From contig NZ_CP059851.1 of the NCBI RefSeq assembly GCF_014117445.1, positions 1,984,001 to 2,048,000 on the forward strand: a stretch of 64,000 nt of DNA. The letters are read 5' to 3'. The notes under the pieces are model-generated. The model had not been told where the DNA came from. It did not search any database and was given only the letters and a program-made list of their open reading frames with translations. The stretch's first letter is position 1; each line of letters opens with the position of its first letter. A program made the translations under genes and the position numbers. Below, piece by piece: positions 24,917 through 33,684 of the stretch. Source of the stretch: Sandaracinobacteroides saxicola (GTDB lineage: Bacteria; Pseudomonadota; Alphaproteobacteria; Sphingomonadales; Sphingomonadaceae).

Positions 24917-25870
24917 TCAAGCGGCCGCCCGCATGGCGTGTCCGGCCTGCGCCGCCGCCACCTGTGCGGCCAGCTGCACCCGGCTCTCCGGCGTCATGGC
25001 CAGGTCCGCCGCCACCGCCAGGCGACCGGGATTCACCACCTGCCGCAGCGACACGTTCGCCAGATCCATCGTCTGAACCGGCGCGACGCCATCCCGGCGC
25101 CAGGTCTCGATGGCGCGCCACACCGCCTGCCGGTCGCGCTCGCGCCGGCTGCTGCGATAGCCGGTGGCACCCTGCACGGTCAGGCTGTCGGGCGATTCGA
25201 ATTTGGTCAGCAGCGCATCCTCGATCAGCCAGACATTCGCCCCATGCATCAGCAACCGGTTGCGGATTTCGCGATCCTCCTCGATGCAATCGGCAAAACC
25301 GCCCGCCTGCGCCAGCATCTCGCGCCGGAACAGGCCGCTGTTGATCAGCACCCAATCCCCCAAAGGCCCCGTGTTGAACTGCAAGTTCGGGAAGAAATCA
25401 TCGACCAAGCTCAACGCGCGGCAGATTTTCACCTGCCCGCCATCCGCGGTCACATGGTCATGCGCCGTCAGCACCAGATGCAGCGGCGCCGGCGCCCCGG
25501 CACCCTGCCGCGGCCCCCAGGGCAGGCAGGGATCGGCGATCAGGTCGCTACGCGCCATCACCCGCGCCTGCCGCGCCAGCTTGTCGCGGTGCGGCAGGTC
25601 ATCGCTGTCATGAAAGGTCACGGCATCGAACGGCAGCAACGCCAGCCCGACATTCTTCGCCTGCGCCGTGCCGACATTGCGGGCCAGGTGGATCGCCACG
25701 AAACGCGGATCGGCGGCGAACCCGGCACAGACGTCCGCCGTATCGTCGGTCGATCCGTCATCCACCACCGCCACCGTCAGGTCGCGCCAGCTCTGGGCAA
25801 GCGCAGCCTCGATGGCCGGCCCCAAAGACCCGGCACGGTTGTAGGTTGGAATCACGATCAGGCAGTGCAT
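24917..25870 (-). CDS. Family 2 glycosyltransferase
   Basis: 317 residues: CLIVIPTYNRAGSLGPAIEAAL, VAVVDDGSTDDTADVC, AKNVGLAL, metal motif HDSDDLPH and IEEDREIRNRLLMHGANVWLIED. A canonical inverting GT-A enzyme, soluble. Overlaps the upstream membrane glycosyltransferase gene by 13 nt. Confidence 0.88.
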   Translation of the reverse strand: MHCLIVIPTYNRAGSLGPAIEAALAQSWRDLTVAVVDDGSTDDTADVCAGFAADPRFVAIHLARNVGTAQAKNVGLALLPFDAVTFHDSDDLPHRDKLARQARVMARSDLIADPCLPWGPRQGAGAPAPLHLVLTAHDHVTADGGQVKICRALSLVDDFFPNLQFNTGPLGDWVLINSGLFRREMLAQAGGFADCIEEDREIRNRLLMHGANVWLIEDALLTKFESPDSLTVQGATGYRSSRRERDRQAVWRAIETWRRDGVAPVQTMDLANVSLRQVVNPGRLAVAADLAMTPESRVQLAAQVAAAQAGHAMRAAA

Positions 25871-27288
25871 GCCACATCCCCTGTTTCATGCGCCGAATCG
25901 AGGCAGTAATCCGTCCATTGCGCCGCCGGCAGCGCCAGCCCGGGCAGCAGCAGCACCAGCCCCGCCAGCGGCGCCCCGAACACCGCCAGCACCACGCCCA
26001 GCACCATCAGCAGGGCCGTTCCCCACCACAGCAGCGCGGGCAGCGGGGTTCGCGCGCCGGCCTCCTTCGGCGTGCGGCGGAAGCTGAACCGCCGCCCCCA
26101 CAGCAGGGGCAACCAGGCCAGGCTGGCGGACCACAGCATGGCCACCCGCACCGGCACGGTCGCCGGCTGCCGCTTCACGATCACCGCTTCCACCAGCAGC
26201 GTCACGAAACTCAGGATGATGGTCGCCGCCGCCAGCAATTCCATCACCGGCAGCATCGGCGTTGCCACATCGAACAAGCGGCAGAGCGCGGAAAAGGCCA
26301 GCGCCAGCACAGGCAGCGCCAGGAACGCCGGCCAGGCCGCCAATTGCGCCCAGACCGAAAGCATCCCCCTGCGCCGCGGCGCCAGCCGCCACATCGCCAC
26401 CGCGCGCGTCATGGTCTGGGCATTTCCCGCCACCCAGCGATCGCGCTGCACGCACAGCCCGGCATAATCCAGCGGCAGCAGACCACGTCCCACCACCCTG
26501 TCGACAAACATGCCGCGCGCCCCGGCGGCATAGAGCGACAGGCCGAGGTCGGCATCCTCGGTGATCGTCCCCGTGGGCCAGCCGCCGACATGGCGCAGGG
26601 CATCAATGGCGATCACCGACAGCGTGCCGGTCAGCAGCACGGTCTGGCTGCGGTTGGCGGCGGCGGCGCAATGCCGGAAATAATCGTTCAACTCACCCAC
26701 CACCGCGTCGGCGTGGCGGCCATGACGATAGGCCTGGGGAAACTGCACATAGTCGCTGCCACCGCGCGCGAACGCGGCGACGGCCGCCCGCAGAAAGTCG
26801 GGTTCCACGACATAATCGGCATCCACCACCGCGACATAGCGCGCCCGCGGATCGGTCAGCCCCAGGGCGATGTTCAACGCCCCGGCCTTGGCGCCGCGCA
26901 CGCCATCACGATGGAAAAAGCGGAAATGATCGCCCAGCCGGCGGGCATGCGCCTCCACCGGTCGCCAGACCGCCGGATCGGGCGTGTTGTTGTCGAGAAT
27001 GATCACCTCATAGGCCGGATAATCCAGCCGGGCCAGAGCGTTCAGGGTTTCGACCAGGACCTCCGGCGGCTCATCATGCGCGGGGACATGCACCGAGATG
27101 AAGGGGATGGCATCGGCCCGCGCGAACGCGATGCCGGGCAGGGGATGACGATGCCGGTGACTGACGCGCGCGCTCCACAGACGCAAACCGGCGGCGGCTC
27201 CGGCACAGGCCGCATTCAACGTCAAACCGCCCGCAAGAAGGGTTGCGGCAGCGGTCACAGCCGCCCCGCCGACACTGTCGGGTGCCAT
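25858..27288 (-). CDS. Membrane family 2 glycosyltransferase (cellulose-synthase-like)
   Basis: 476 residues. One N-terminal helix; GT-A domain with PFISVHVPAHDEP, VIILDNNTPD, VAVVDADYVVEP (DxD), TEDADLGLSLYAAG and the processive-type Q(Q/R)xRW motif as QRDRWVAGNAQ; then five or so C-terminal membrane helices (VWAQLAAWPAFLALPVLALAF, LLAAATIILSFVTLLVEAVIV, LLWWGTALLMVLGVVLAVF, etc.). Likely makes and exports a polysaccharide or glycolipid across the inner membrane. First gene of the operon; the promoter is in 27289-27506. Confidence 0.88.
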   Translation of the reverse strand: MAPDSVGGAAVTAAATLLAGGLTLNAACAGAAAGLRLWSARVSHRHRHPLPGIAFARADAIPFISVHVPAHDEPPEVLVETLNALARLDYPAYEVIILDNNTPDPAVWRPVEAHARRLGDHFRFFHRDGVRGAKAGALNIALGLTDPRARYVAVVDADYVVEPDFLRAAVAAFARGGSDYVQFPQAYRHGRHADAVVGELNDYFRHCAAAANRSQTVLLTGTLSVIAIDALRHVGGWPTGTITEDADLGLSLYAAGARGMFVDRVVGRGLLPLDYAGLCVQRDRWVAGNAQTMTRAVAMWRLAPRRRGMLSVWAQLAAWPAFLALPVLALAFSALCRLFDVATPMLPVMELLAAATIILSFVTLLVEAVIVKRQPATVPVRVAMLWSASLAWLPLLWGRRFSFRRTPKEAGARTPLPALLWWGTALLMVLGVVLAVFGAPLAGLVLLLPGLALPAAQWTDYCLDSAHETGDVACTA

Positions 27289-27471
27289 TCATCGCTCCTG
27301 ATGCAACGTCATCCCAGACCGGCGACGACAATTCACAAACGGTTCAGGCCCGCCAAAGTTCCCCGCCGATGACCTGGCGCATCCCGCCCTCGGTCGGTCA
27401 GGCCCGTTCCGGAGGGCAGCCAGTCCCCACCGCCCGACCACCTCGGCGACGAAGCCGATCCCCGGCGGCCG

Positions 27472-27506
27472 CTTGCATTTTCTGACAGCCATGCTAAAAA
27501 ATCGGC
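27472..27506 (+). promoter_or_regulatory. Putative promoter and operator for the Rieske/P450 operon
   Basis: TTGCAT (27472-27477), then TAAAAA (from about 27494) after a 16-17 bp spacer, places the transcription start at about the ATG (27507), so the mRNA may be leaderless; no Shine-Dalgarno is visible. The half-sites CATGC and GCATG flank the -10 region and reach the start codon, a candidate TetR-type operator. Prediction only. Confidence 0.4.
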
Positions 27507-28859
27507 ATGAGACCCGCCGGAGCGCCCGCCCCCGACGTGCAGGGCATGCTCAATGCCGAAACCCGCCCCGTGCCGCCCGTGCTGCGCGAAACCGGCGACG
27601 CCGTCGTCGCGCCCGCCACCATCGACCGCACGCGCTATACCGACCCCGGTTTCGCGGCCCGCGAACGGCAACAGCTGTGGAGCCGCTGCTGGCAGATGGC
27701 CTGCCGGGAAGAAGACATCCCAGAAACCGGCGACTACATCCTTTATCAGGCCGGCGACACCAGCCTCATCGTCGTCCGCACCGCGCCCAACGCCATCCAT
27801 GCCCATGTCAACGCCTGCCTGCACCGCGGCCGGCTTTTAAGGGAGGCCGACGGTCACGCCCACGAGTTCCGCTGCCCCTTCCACGGCTTCACTTGGGCGC
27901 TCGACGGCCGCTGCCAGGCGCTGGTCAACGGCTGGGATTTCGCCCATGTCGACCCCGCCGCCTTCACCCTGCCGCAGGTCGCCGTCGGCCGCTGGGGCGG
28001 CTTCATCTTCGTCAACCCCTCGCCGGCCCCCGAAGCCTTCGAAACCTTCCTCGAATTGCTGCCGGCGCACTACGCCACCCGCGGCTGGTCGCTCGCCGAC
28101 CGGGTCAAGACCGTCCACGTCCGCAAGCATCATCGCTGCAACTGGAAGGTCGCGCTGGAAGCCTTCATCGAAAGCTTCCACGTCACCGAGACCCACCGCA
28201 CCGCCGCCCCCTACCTCGCCGACGCCAATACCCAATATGACGTTTGGCGGGATGGCCGCCATACCCGCATGATCTCGCCGCGCGGGCTGGCCAGCCCCAA
28301 TTTGCCGGCCATGACCGACGAGGCGGTGTTCCGCGCCAGCCTGCGCCCGGCGCTGGGCGATGGGGCCGACAGCGTGCCCTTTCCCGCCGGCAGCAGCGCC
28401 CGCGCCGCCATGGGTGACCTCCGCCGCCGCGCGCTGCTGGCCGACGGCCTCGACGTCGCGGATGCCACCGATTGCGAGCTGCTCGACACCATCCAGTACC
28501 ATGTCTTCCCCAACCTGGTGATCTGGGCCGGCTGGGGCAGCTATCTCGTTTATCGCTTCCTGCCCGACGGCGACGACCCCGGCCGCTGCACCATGGAAAT
28601 CATGTTCGTCGTTCCCCATGCGCCCGGCAAGACCCCCGCCGTGGCGCGCGAGCCGACCATCGTGGGCGCGGACCAGAGCCACCGTGTCGCTGCCGAGCTC
28701 GGTGGCTTCGCCGCCGTGTTCGACGAGGATCAGAGCAACCTCGCCGCGCTGCAAAAGGGCCTGAAGACCATGCGCACCGCCGGCCCCAACACCGGCCTTT
28801 ATCAAGAGGCGCGCATCCGCCATTTCCACGCCATGCTCGACCGGTTCATGGCGGCATGA
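27507..28859 (+). CDS. Rieske non-heme iron oxygenase, alpha subunit
   Basis: 450 residues. Rieske cluster ligands C104-x-H106 (CLHRG) and C123-x-x-H126 (CPFHG); mononuclear iron site with ESFHVTETH (Glu222, His225, His230). This is a ring-hydroxylating or O-demethylating oxygenase subunit needing an electron donor that is not encoded next to it. First gene of a six-gene chain of ATGA overlaps (oxygenase, P450, TetR, MFS, SDR), with a TonB receptor nearby, indicating uptake and breakdown of a hydrophobic or aromatic compound. Confidence 0.92.
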   Translation: MRPAGAPAPDVQGMLNAETRPVPPVLRETGDAVVAPATIDRTRYTDPGFAARERQQLWSRCWQMACREEDIPETGDYILYQAGDTSLIVVRTAPNAIHAHVNACLHRGRLLREADGHAHEFRCPFHGFTWALDGRCQALVNGWDFAHVDPAAFTLPQVAVGRWGGFIFVNPSPAPEAFETFLELLPAHYATRGWSLADRVKTVHVRKHHRCNWKVALEAFIESFHVTETHRTAAPYLADANTQYDVWRDGRHTRMISPRGLASPNLPAMTDEAVFRASLRPALGDGADSVPFPAGSSARAAMGDLRRRALLADGLDVADATDCELLDTIQYHVFPNLVIWAGWGSYLVYRFLPDGDDPGRCTMEIMFVVPHAPGKTPAVAREPTIVGADQSHRVAAELGGFAAVFDEDQSNLAALQKGLKTMRTAGPNTGLYQEARIRHFHAMLDRFMAA

Positions 28860-30076
28860 CCATCGCCGACCCGCGCGCGCCCGGCTTCATGCGCGCGCCC
28901 CACCTTGCCTATGCCGCCATGCGCGAAGCGGGCCCCCTGTGGCGCGAGCCCGACACCGGCGTCGTCTTCGTCCTCGGCCATGCGCTCGCTTCGCAGGTGA
29001 TGCGCGACCCCGCCCGCTTCTCCAGCGCCGTCGACCGCGCCGGCATGCGTGCCGGTGGCCTGCCGCCGGAAGTGGCGGAGATCCGTGCCCAGGGCTGGCC
29101 GCTCGCCCCAACCCTCAGCCACAATGACGCCCCCAGCCACGACGCCTATCGCAAGCTGGTGATGCCCTTCTTCGCGCCGCGCGCCATGCGCGCCATCGAA
29201 CCCTTCATCCGCGCCCGCACCGCCCAACTCCTCGCCGCCATCGCGCCAGGCAAAAGCGTCGATGCCATCCCGGCCCTCGCCGTGCCGCTGCCCATTGCCG
29301 TCATCGGCGAGCTGCTCGGCATGCGCCATCATGGCGACGACCAGCTGAAAAGCTGGTCGGACGCCTTCGCCGACGAGATCGGCTTCCTCACCGACGATGC
29401 CCGCGCCATCGAGATCGCGCACCTGACGCTCGCCTGCCACCGCGCGATGATGGCCGAGGTCGAGACCCGCCGCACCACCCCTACGGACGATGCGCTCTCC
29501 GCCCTCGCCAACGCCCGGCTCGATGACCGCCCGCTCGAACCCGGCGAACTGCTCTCCATCCTCACCCAGCTGCTGGTCGCCGGCAACGAGACCACCACCG
29601 CCACCATCGGCTTCGCCCTGCTCCGCCTTGCCCGCGACCCCGCGCTGTGGAACCGCCTCGCCGCCGACCGTGCCCTCATCCCCGGCTTCGTCGAGGAGGT
29701 GCTGCGCCTCGACAGCCCGATCCAGGGCCAGTTCCGCCGCGCCACCGCCGACACAAGCCTCGGCGGCCACGCCATCCCCGCCGGCACGCTCCTTCATGTC
29801 CGCTTCGCCGCCGCCAACCGCGACCCCGCCGTCTGGGGGCCGGACAGCGACCGTCCGCTTCCCGAACGCCGGGGCGGCCCGCCGCACCTCGCCTTCGGCA
29901 TGGGCCTGCATTTCTGCGTCGGCGCCGCGCTCTCCCGCCTCGAACTCGCGATCGCGCTGAACGCGCTCCTCGACCGCTTCGCCGGCGTCACCCTCGCCAC
30001 CGATCCCGAAAGCCTGCCCTTCCGCACCCATTTCCACCATCGCGGCCTCACCGCGCTGCCGCTCGTCTTCGCATGA
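28856..30076 (+). CDS. Cytochrome P450 monooxygenase (class I type)
   Basis: 406 residues, soluble. I-helix AGNETTT (242-248) with the normal acid/alcohol pair, ExxR as EVLR (281-284), heme loop FGMGLHFCVG with Cys354. A standard bacterial monooxygenase requiring ferredoxin and reductase, not found here. Overlaps the Rieske gene (ATGA). Substrate unknown; CYP-type enzymes in such clusters hydroxylate terpenoids, steroids or aromatics. Confidence 0.93.
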   Translation: MTIADPRAPGFMRAPHLAYAAMREAGPLWREPDTGVVFVLGHALASQVMRDPARFSSAVDRAGMRAGGLPPEVAEIRAQGWPLAPTLSHNDAPSHDAYRKLVMPFFAPRAMRAIEPFIRARTAQLLAAIAPGKSVDAIPALAVPLPIAVIGELLGMRHHGDDQLKSWSDAFADEIGFLTDDARAIEIAHLTLACHRAMMAEVETRRTTPTDDALSALANARLDDRPLEPGELLSILTQLLVAGNETTTATIGFALLRLARDPALWNRLAADRALIPGFVEEVLRLDSPIQGQFRRATADTSLGGHAIPAGTLLHVRFAAANRDPAVWGPDSDRPLPERRGGPPHLAFGMGLHFCVGAALSRLELAIALNALLDRFAGVTLATDPESLPFRTHFHHRGLTALPLVFA

Positions 30077-30750
30077 CCGCCCGCCTGCTTTCCGCCATCC
30101 CCGATCCCACCAGCGTGGAAGAAGGCGAGTTTCGCAAGAGCGGCGAGACCCGCCGCCGCATCCTCGACGCCGGCATGCAGATCCTCGCCGACTATGGCTA
30201 CAAGAAGCTCTCGACCCCGCTCGTTGCCGAGCGCGCCGGCCTTACCCGCGCCGCCATGCTCTATCACTTCGGCTCGCGGCTCGACCTCGTCACGGCCCTG
30301 GTGCAGCACATCACGCGCCGCCGCATCGAAATCTACGCCGATGCCGTGCGCGACATCCCGCACGACCAGGACTTCCTCGCCCGCGCCATCGACCTCGCCT
30401 GGGACCAGCTGAAGCTGCCGGAATTCGCCGCCTTCACCGAACTGTCGCTCGCCGCCCGCTCCGATCCCGAGCTGGCCGCCATCGTCCGCCCCGCCATGGC
30501 CGCCTTCGACGCCGCCCGTCGCCAGGCCGCGCTCAGCATCTTCCCCAGCGCCGTCGCCGAAAACCCCGCCTTCGACCTGCGCCGCGACATCGTCCGGTTT
30601 CTGGCGGAGGGCGTGATGCAGCAGGACGGCATCATCCAGAACCGCGCCGAACGTGTGGAGGCGCTGCGCCGCTTCCTGAAACTTCTCGCCTCCAGCCGGG
30701 AAGGCAAGGCGCTGCTCGCCCGCACCCTCGCCACCGGAGACGGCGATTGA
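30073..30750 (+). CDS. TetR family transcriptional regulator
   Basis: 225 residues. DNA-binding domain around 25-75: RRRILDAGMQILADYGYKKLSTPLVAERAGLTRAAMLYHFGSRLDLV. The C-terminal helical domain would bind an inducer. Encoded inside the catabolic operon between P450 and transporter genes, so it likely autoregulates the operon and perhaps the divergent CMD/TonB promoter region (inference). Confidence 0.92.
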   Translation: MTARLLSAIPDPTSVEEGEFRKSGETRRRILDAGMQILADYGYKKLSTPLVAERAGLTRAAMLYHFGSRLDLVTALVQHITRRRIEIYADAVRDIPHDQDFLARAIDLAWDQLKLPEFAAFTELSLAARSDPELAAIVRPAMAAFDAARRQAALSIFPSAVAENPAFDLRRDIVRFLAEGVMQQDGIIQNRAERVEALRRFLKLLASSREGKALLARTLATGDGD

Positions 30751-32036
30751 CCGGCTTCCCCCCGGCACGGCTGGCCTGGACCGCGGTCGCCCTGCTCGCC
30801 GCCGCCAACATCCTCTCCTATCTCGACCGCATCATCATCAACCTGCTGGTCGGCCCGATCCAGCGCGACCTCCAGATCAGCGACACGCAGTTTGGCGCGC
30901 TCCAGGGCCTCGCCTTCGGCCTGTTCTACACGCTCGCCGCCGTGCCGCTGGGGCGCCTGGTGGACAGCCGGCCGCGCCGCTTCATCATCGCCGGCGGCGT
31001 CTTCGTCTTCAGCCTCTTCTCGCTGCTTTCCGGTCTCGCCCGCAGCTACACCCAGCTCTTCCTCGCCCGCATCGGCGTCGGCGCCGGGGAGGCGAGCCTG
31101 GTGCCCGCCGCCTATTCCCTCATCAGCGACCTGTTCCCGCCCGAACAGCTCGGCCGCGCCATGTCCGCCTTCACCATGACCGCCTTCATCGGCATCGGCC
31201 TCGCTTATGTCGCCGGCGGCACCGCCATCGGCTGGGTCAGCGCTGCCGACTGGTCGGGCGTGCCCTTCCTCGCCGATCTCGAAGGTTGGCACCGCGTCTT
31301 CATCCTGGTGGCGCTGCCCGGCCTGTTGCTGGCGCCGCTGCTGCTGCTGCTCCCCGAGCCACCGCGCACCGGCCGCACCCGGCCGGACAGCCTGCCCTTC
31401 CGCCAGGTGCTGGCCCACCTCCACGCCCGCCGCGCCGTGCTCGTGCCGCTGTTCGCCAGCTTCGCCGCCGTCACCTTCGGCAGCTACGCCGCCGCGGTCT
31501 GGACGCCGGCCTTCTTCATCCGCAGCTTCGGCTGGTCGCCGAAGGAAATCGGCCTGTGGATCGGCCTCGGCTATCTGATCCTCGGACCGCTCGGCGTCCT
31601 CGTCGCCGGCCGCTGGTGCGACGCGCTGACCGCGCGCGGCGTCACCGACGCGCCGCTGCGCGTCGCCGCGTGGGCCGGCCTCGCCGGCGGGCTGCTCTCC
31701 ATCCTCAGCCCGCTGATGCCCAGCGCCAACCTCGCGCTCGCCGTCCTGCTGCTCTCCGTCCCCTTCGGCACCATGCCCTTCCCGATGGCCGGCACCGCCA
31801 TCGCGCTCATCACGCCGAACGAACTGCGCGGGCAGGTGAGCGCCAGCTACATGCTCACCATCAATGCCGTCGGCCTTGGCCTGGGCCCGGTGATCGTCGG
31901 CCTGCTCTCCGACACGCTGTTCACCACGCCGGACGGCGTGCGCTACTCGCTCGCGCTGGTTGCCGCCGTCACCACGCCGCTCGCCTTCCTGCTGCTCTGG
32001 CGCGGCCTCGCCGCCTACCGTGCGGTGCGCGGGTGA
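30747..32036 (+). CDS. MFS transporter (spinster-like)
   Basis: 429 residues, about twelve membrane helices. TTG start within TTGA overlap of the TetR stop. Motifs: NILSYLDRIIINLLVGPIQRDL in helix 1 and GRLVDSRPRR between helices 2 and 3, FLARIGVGAGEASLVPAAYSLISDLFP, typical of spinster-like organic anion or sterol-type MFS members. Probably imports the substrate of, or exports products from, the oxygenase pathway. Confidence 0.88.
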   Translation: MTGFPPARLAWTAVALLAAANILSYLDRIIINLLVGPIQRDLQISDTQFGALQGLAFGLFYTLAAVPLGRLVDSRPRRFIIAGGVFVFSLFSLLSGLARSYTQLFLARIGVGAGEASLVPAAYSLISDLFPPEQLGRAMSAFTMTAFIGIGLAYVAGGTAIGWVSAADWSGVPFLADLEGWHRVFILVALPGLLLAPLLLLLPEPPRTGRTRPDSLPFRQVLAHLHARRAVLVPLFASFAAVTFGSYAAAVWTPAFFIRSFGWSPKEIGLWIGLGYLILGPLGVLVAGRWCDALTARGVTDAPLRVAAWAGLAGGLLSILSPLMPSANLALAVLLLSVPFGTMPFPMAGTAIALITPNELRGQVSASYMLTINAVGLGLGPVIVGLLSDTLFTTPDGVRYSLALVAAVTTPLAFLLLWRGLAAYRAVRG

Positions 32037-32782
32037 AGCTCGCCGGCAGAACCATCCTCATCACCGGTGCCGCCGGCGGCATCGGCGCCGCCATCGCCCG
32101 CCGCTGCGCCGCCGAAGGCGCCATGCTGTGGCTCGCCGACATCGTCGATTGCACCGCGCTCGCCGGCGAAACCGGCGGCACCCCGCTGCTGCTCGATGTG
32201 TCCAAGGAGGCCGACTGGGCCGCCACCGCCACCCGCATCGCCACCCTGCACGGCCTGGTGAACAACGCGGCCATCAGCGGCTTTGCCGACATCGAGACGC
32301 TGACGCCCGCGCAATGGCGCCGCTTCCAGTCCGTGAACGCCGACAGCATCTACCTCGGCACCCGCGCCATGCTGCCGGCGCTGCGCCGCGCCGCCGCGCC
32401 GGCCGGCGCCAGCGCCGCCATCCTCAACATCGGCTCCACCCTCGGCCTGCGCCCGAAATCCCAACTCCCCGCCTATGCCGCCGCCAAGGCCGCGCTGATC
32501 GCGCTCACCAAAAGCACCGCCCTGCACTGCGCCGAACGCGGTCATCGCATCCGCGTCAACGCCCTCCACCCCGGCAGCACCGAAACCCCGATGATGGCCG
32601 CCAACCTGGCGAACGACCCCCAGGCCCGCGCCCGCCGCATCGCCGCCCACCCCCTCGCCACCGCCATGAACCGCCTGATCCAGCCCGAAGACGTCGCCGC
32701 CGCCGCCCTCTTCCTGCTCTCCGACGACAGCGCCATGATCACCGGCATCGACCTCCCCGTGGACGCAGGCGCGACGATTTAG
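32033..32782 (+). CDS. Short-chain dehydrogenase/reductase
   Basis: 249 residues, GTG start in a GTGA overlap with the MFS stop. NAD(P)-binding TGAAGGIGAAIA, VNNAAIS, catalytic Ser in LNIGSTLG and YAAAK, and GIDLPVDAGATI at the end. Oxidises an alcohol made by the upstream oxygenases (inference). The stop codon TAG is completed by the first bases of the adjacent MITE-like element, so the original C-terminus may have been altered. Confidence 0.9.
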   Translation: MKLAGRTILITGAAGGIGAAIARRCAAEGAMLWLADIVDCTALAGETGGTPLLLDVSKEADWAATATRIATLHGLVNNAAISGFADIETLTPAQWRRFQSVNADSIYLGTRAMLPALRRAAAPAGASAAILNIGSTLGLRPKSQLPAYAAAKAALIALTKSTALHCAERGHRIRVNALHPGSTETPMMAANLANDPQARARRIAAHPLATAMNRLIQPEDVAAAALFLLSDDSAMITGIDLPVDAGATI

Positions 32783-32926
32783 AGACCGTTTGAGAAATCG
32801 CCCATGCCGGGCTGCGAACGCCGATTTCCTGTGCTCCGATGCTCACGACCCTTAAGGCCGCTGCGCTTCGGTGCTCGCAAATCAACGTTCTCGCCGTCGG
32901 CCTGAGCAATTTCTCAAACGGTCTCT
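32781..32926. mobile_element. MITE-like element with perfect 18-bp terminal inverted repeats
   Basis: Left end AGAGACCGTTTGAGAAAT (32781-32798) and right end ATTTCTCAAACGGTCTCT (32909-32926) are exact inverted copies. The 146-bp unit has no ORF. Its ends lie inside the stop codons of the two convergent SDR genes. GAGACC-type ends resemble those of some IS5-family elements; flanking TTA and TCA are compatible with a decayed TNA-type target duplication, which is not proof. It may also serve as a bidirectional terminator. Confidence 0.75.
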
Positions 32927-33684
32927 CAATAATGCACCCGCTTCGTCTGGCCGCCATCGATAATCACATTCTCGCCGTTGATCCAGCTCGCCGCCGGTGA
33001 CAGCAGGAACACCGCCACATTCGCCACTTCTTCGGCCGTCCCCAGCCGCCCTTCCGGAATACTCGTGCGGATGCCCTCGAAAAAGGCCGGGTTCGCGTCG
33101 CGCGCCTTCTCCCAGTTGCTGCCCGGATAGAGGATGCTGCCCGGCGAGATGCAGTTTACCCGCACGCCCTTCGCCCCCAGGGTCTGCGAAAGTTGCTTGG
33201 CATAGACGATCAGCGTCGCCTTCATCACATTATAAGGCTGCACCACCGGGAAATGCTCGATCGCCGCGGTCGTCACCATGAACAGCGCCGCGCCCCGGCT
33301 CGCCACCAACTGTGGCCCGATAATCTCCATCCCCCGCACCGCGCCCAGCAGGTCGACCTCGAAATTCGCCTGCCACTGCGCCTCGCCCGTCAATCCGCCC
33401 TTCGCCGAGACATTGGGGATGAAGGCATCCACCCCGCCCAGCCAGTCCACGGCCTCCTCCAGAAAACCGCGGTAGGCGTCGGCATCGCGCACATCGCACA
33501 CCCAGCCGCGCACCCGCCGGCCGGACGCCGCGAAGTCCGCCGTCGCCTCTTCCACGCCCGCCGCCGTCCGCGCGCAAAAGGCCAGATCGCACCCCTCCGC
33601 CAGCAGCAGCCGCGCGATGCGCAGCCCCAGCCCCTTCGTCGCCCCAGTGATGACCGCGCGCTTGCCCGCCAGCCCCAGCTCCAT
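32926..33684 (-). CDS. Short-chain dehydrogenase/reductase
   Basis: 252 residues. TGATKGLGLRIA nucleotide site, IPNVSAKGG in place of the usual NNAG, YNVMKA as the YxxxK site, and INGENVIIDGGQTKRVHY at the end. The position of the catalytic serine reads VTTAAIEHF, so Thr may substitute for Ser. The last base of the TGA stop belongs to the MITE terminal repeat. TGATG overlap with the upstream CMD-like gene. Confidence 0.88.
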   Translation of the reverse strand: MELGLAGKRAVITGATKGLGLRIARLLLAEGCDLAFCARTAAGVEEATADFAASGRRVRGWVCDVRDADAYRGFLEEAVDWLGGVDAFIPNVSAKGGLTGEAQWQANFEVDLLGAVRGMEIIGPQLVASRGAALFMVTTAAIEHFPVVQPYNVMKATLIVYAKQLSQTLGAKGVRVNCISPGSILYPGSNWEKARDANPAFFEGIRTSIPEGRLGTAEEVANVAVFLLSPAASWINGENVIIDGGQTKRVHY

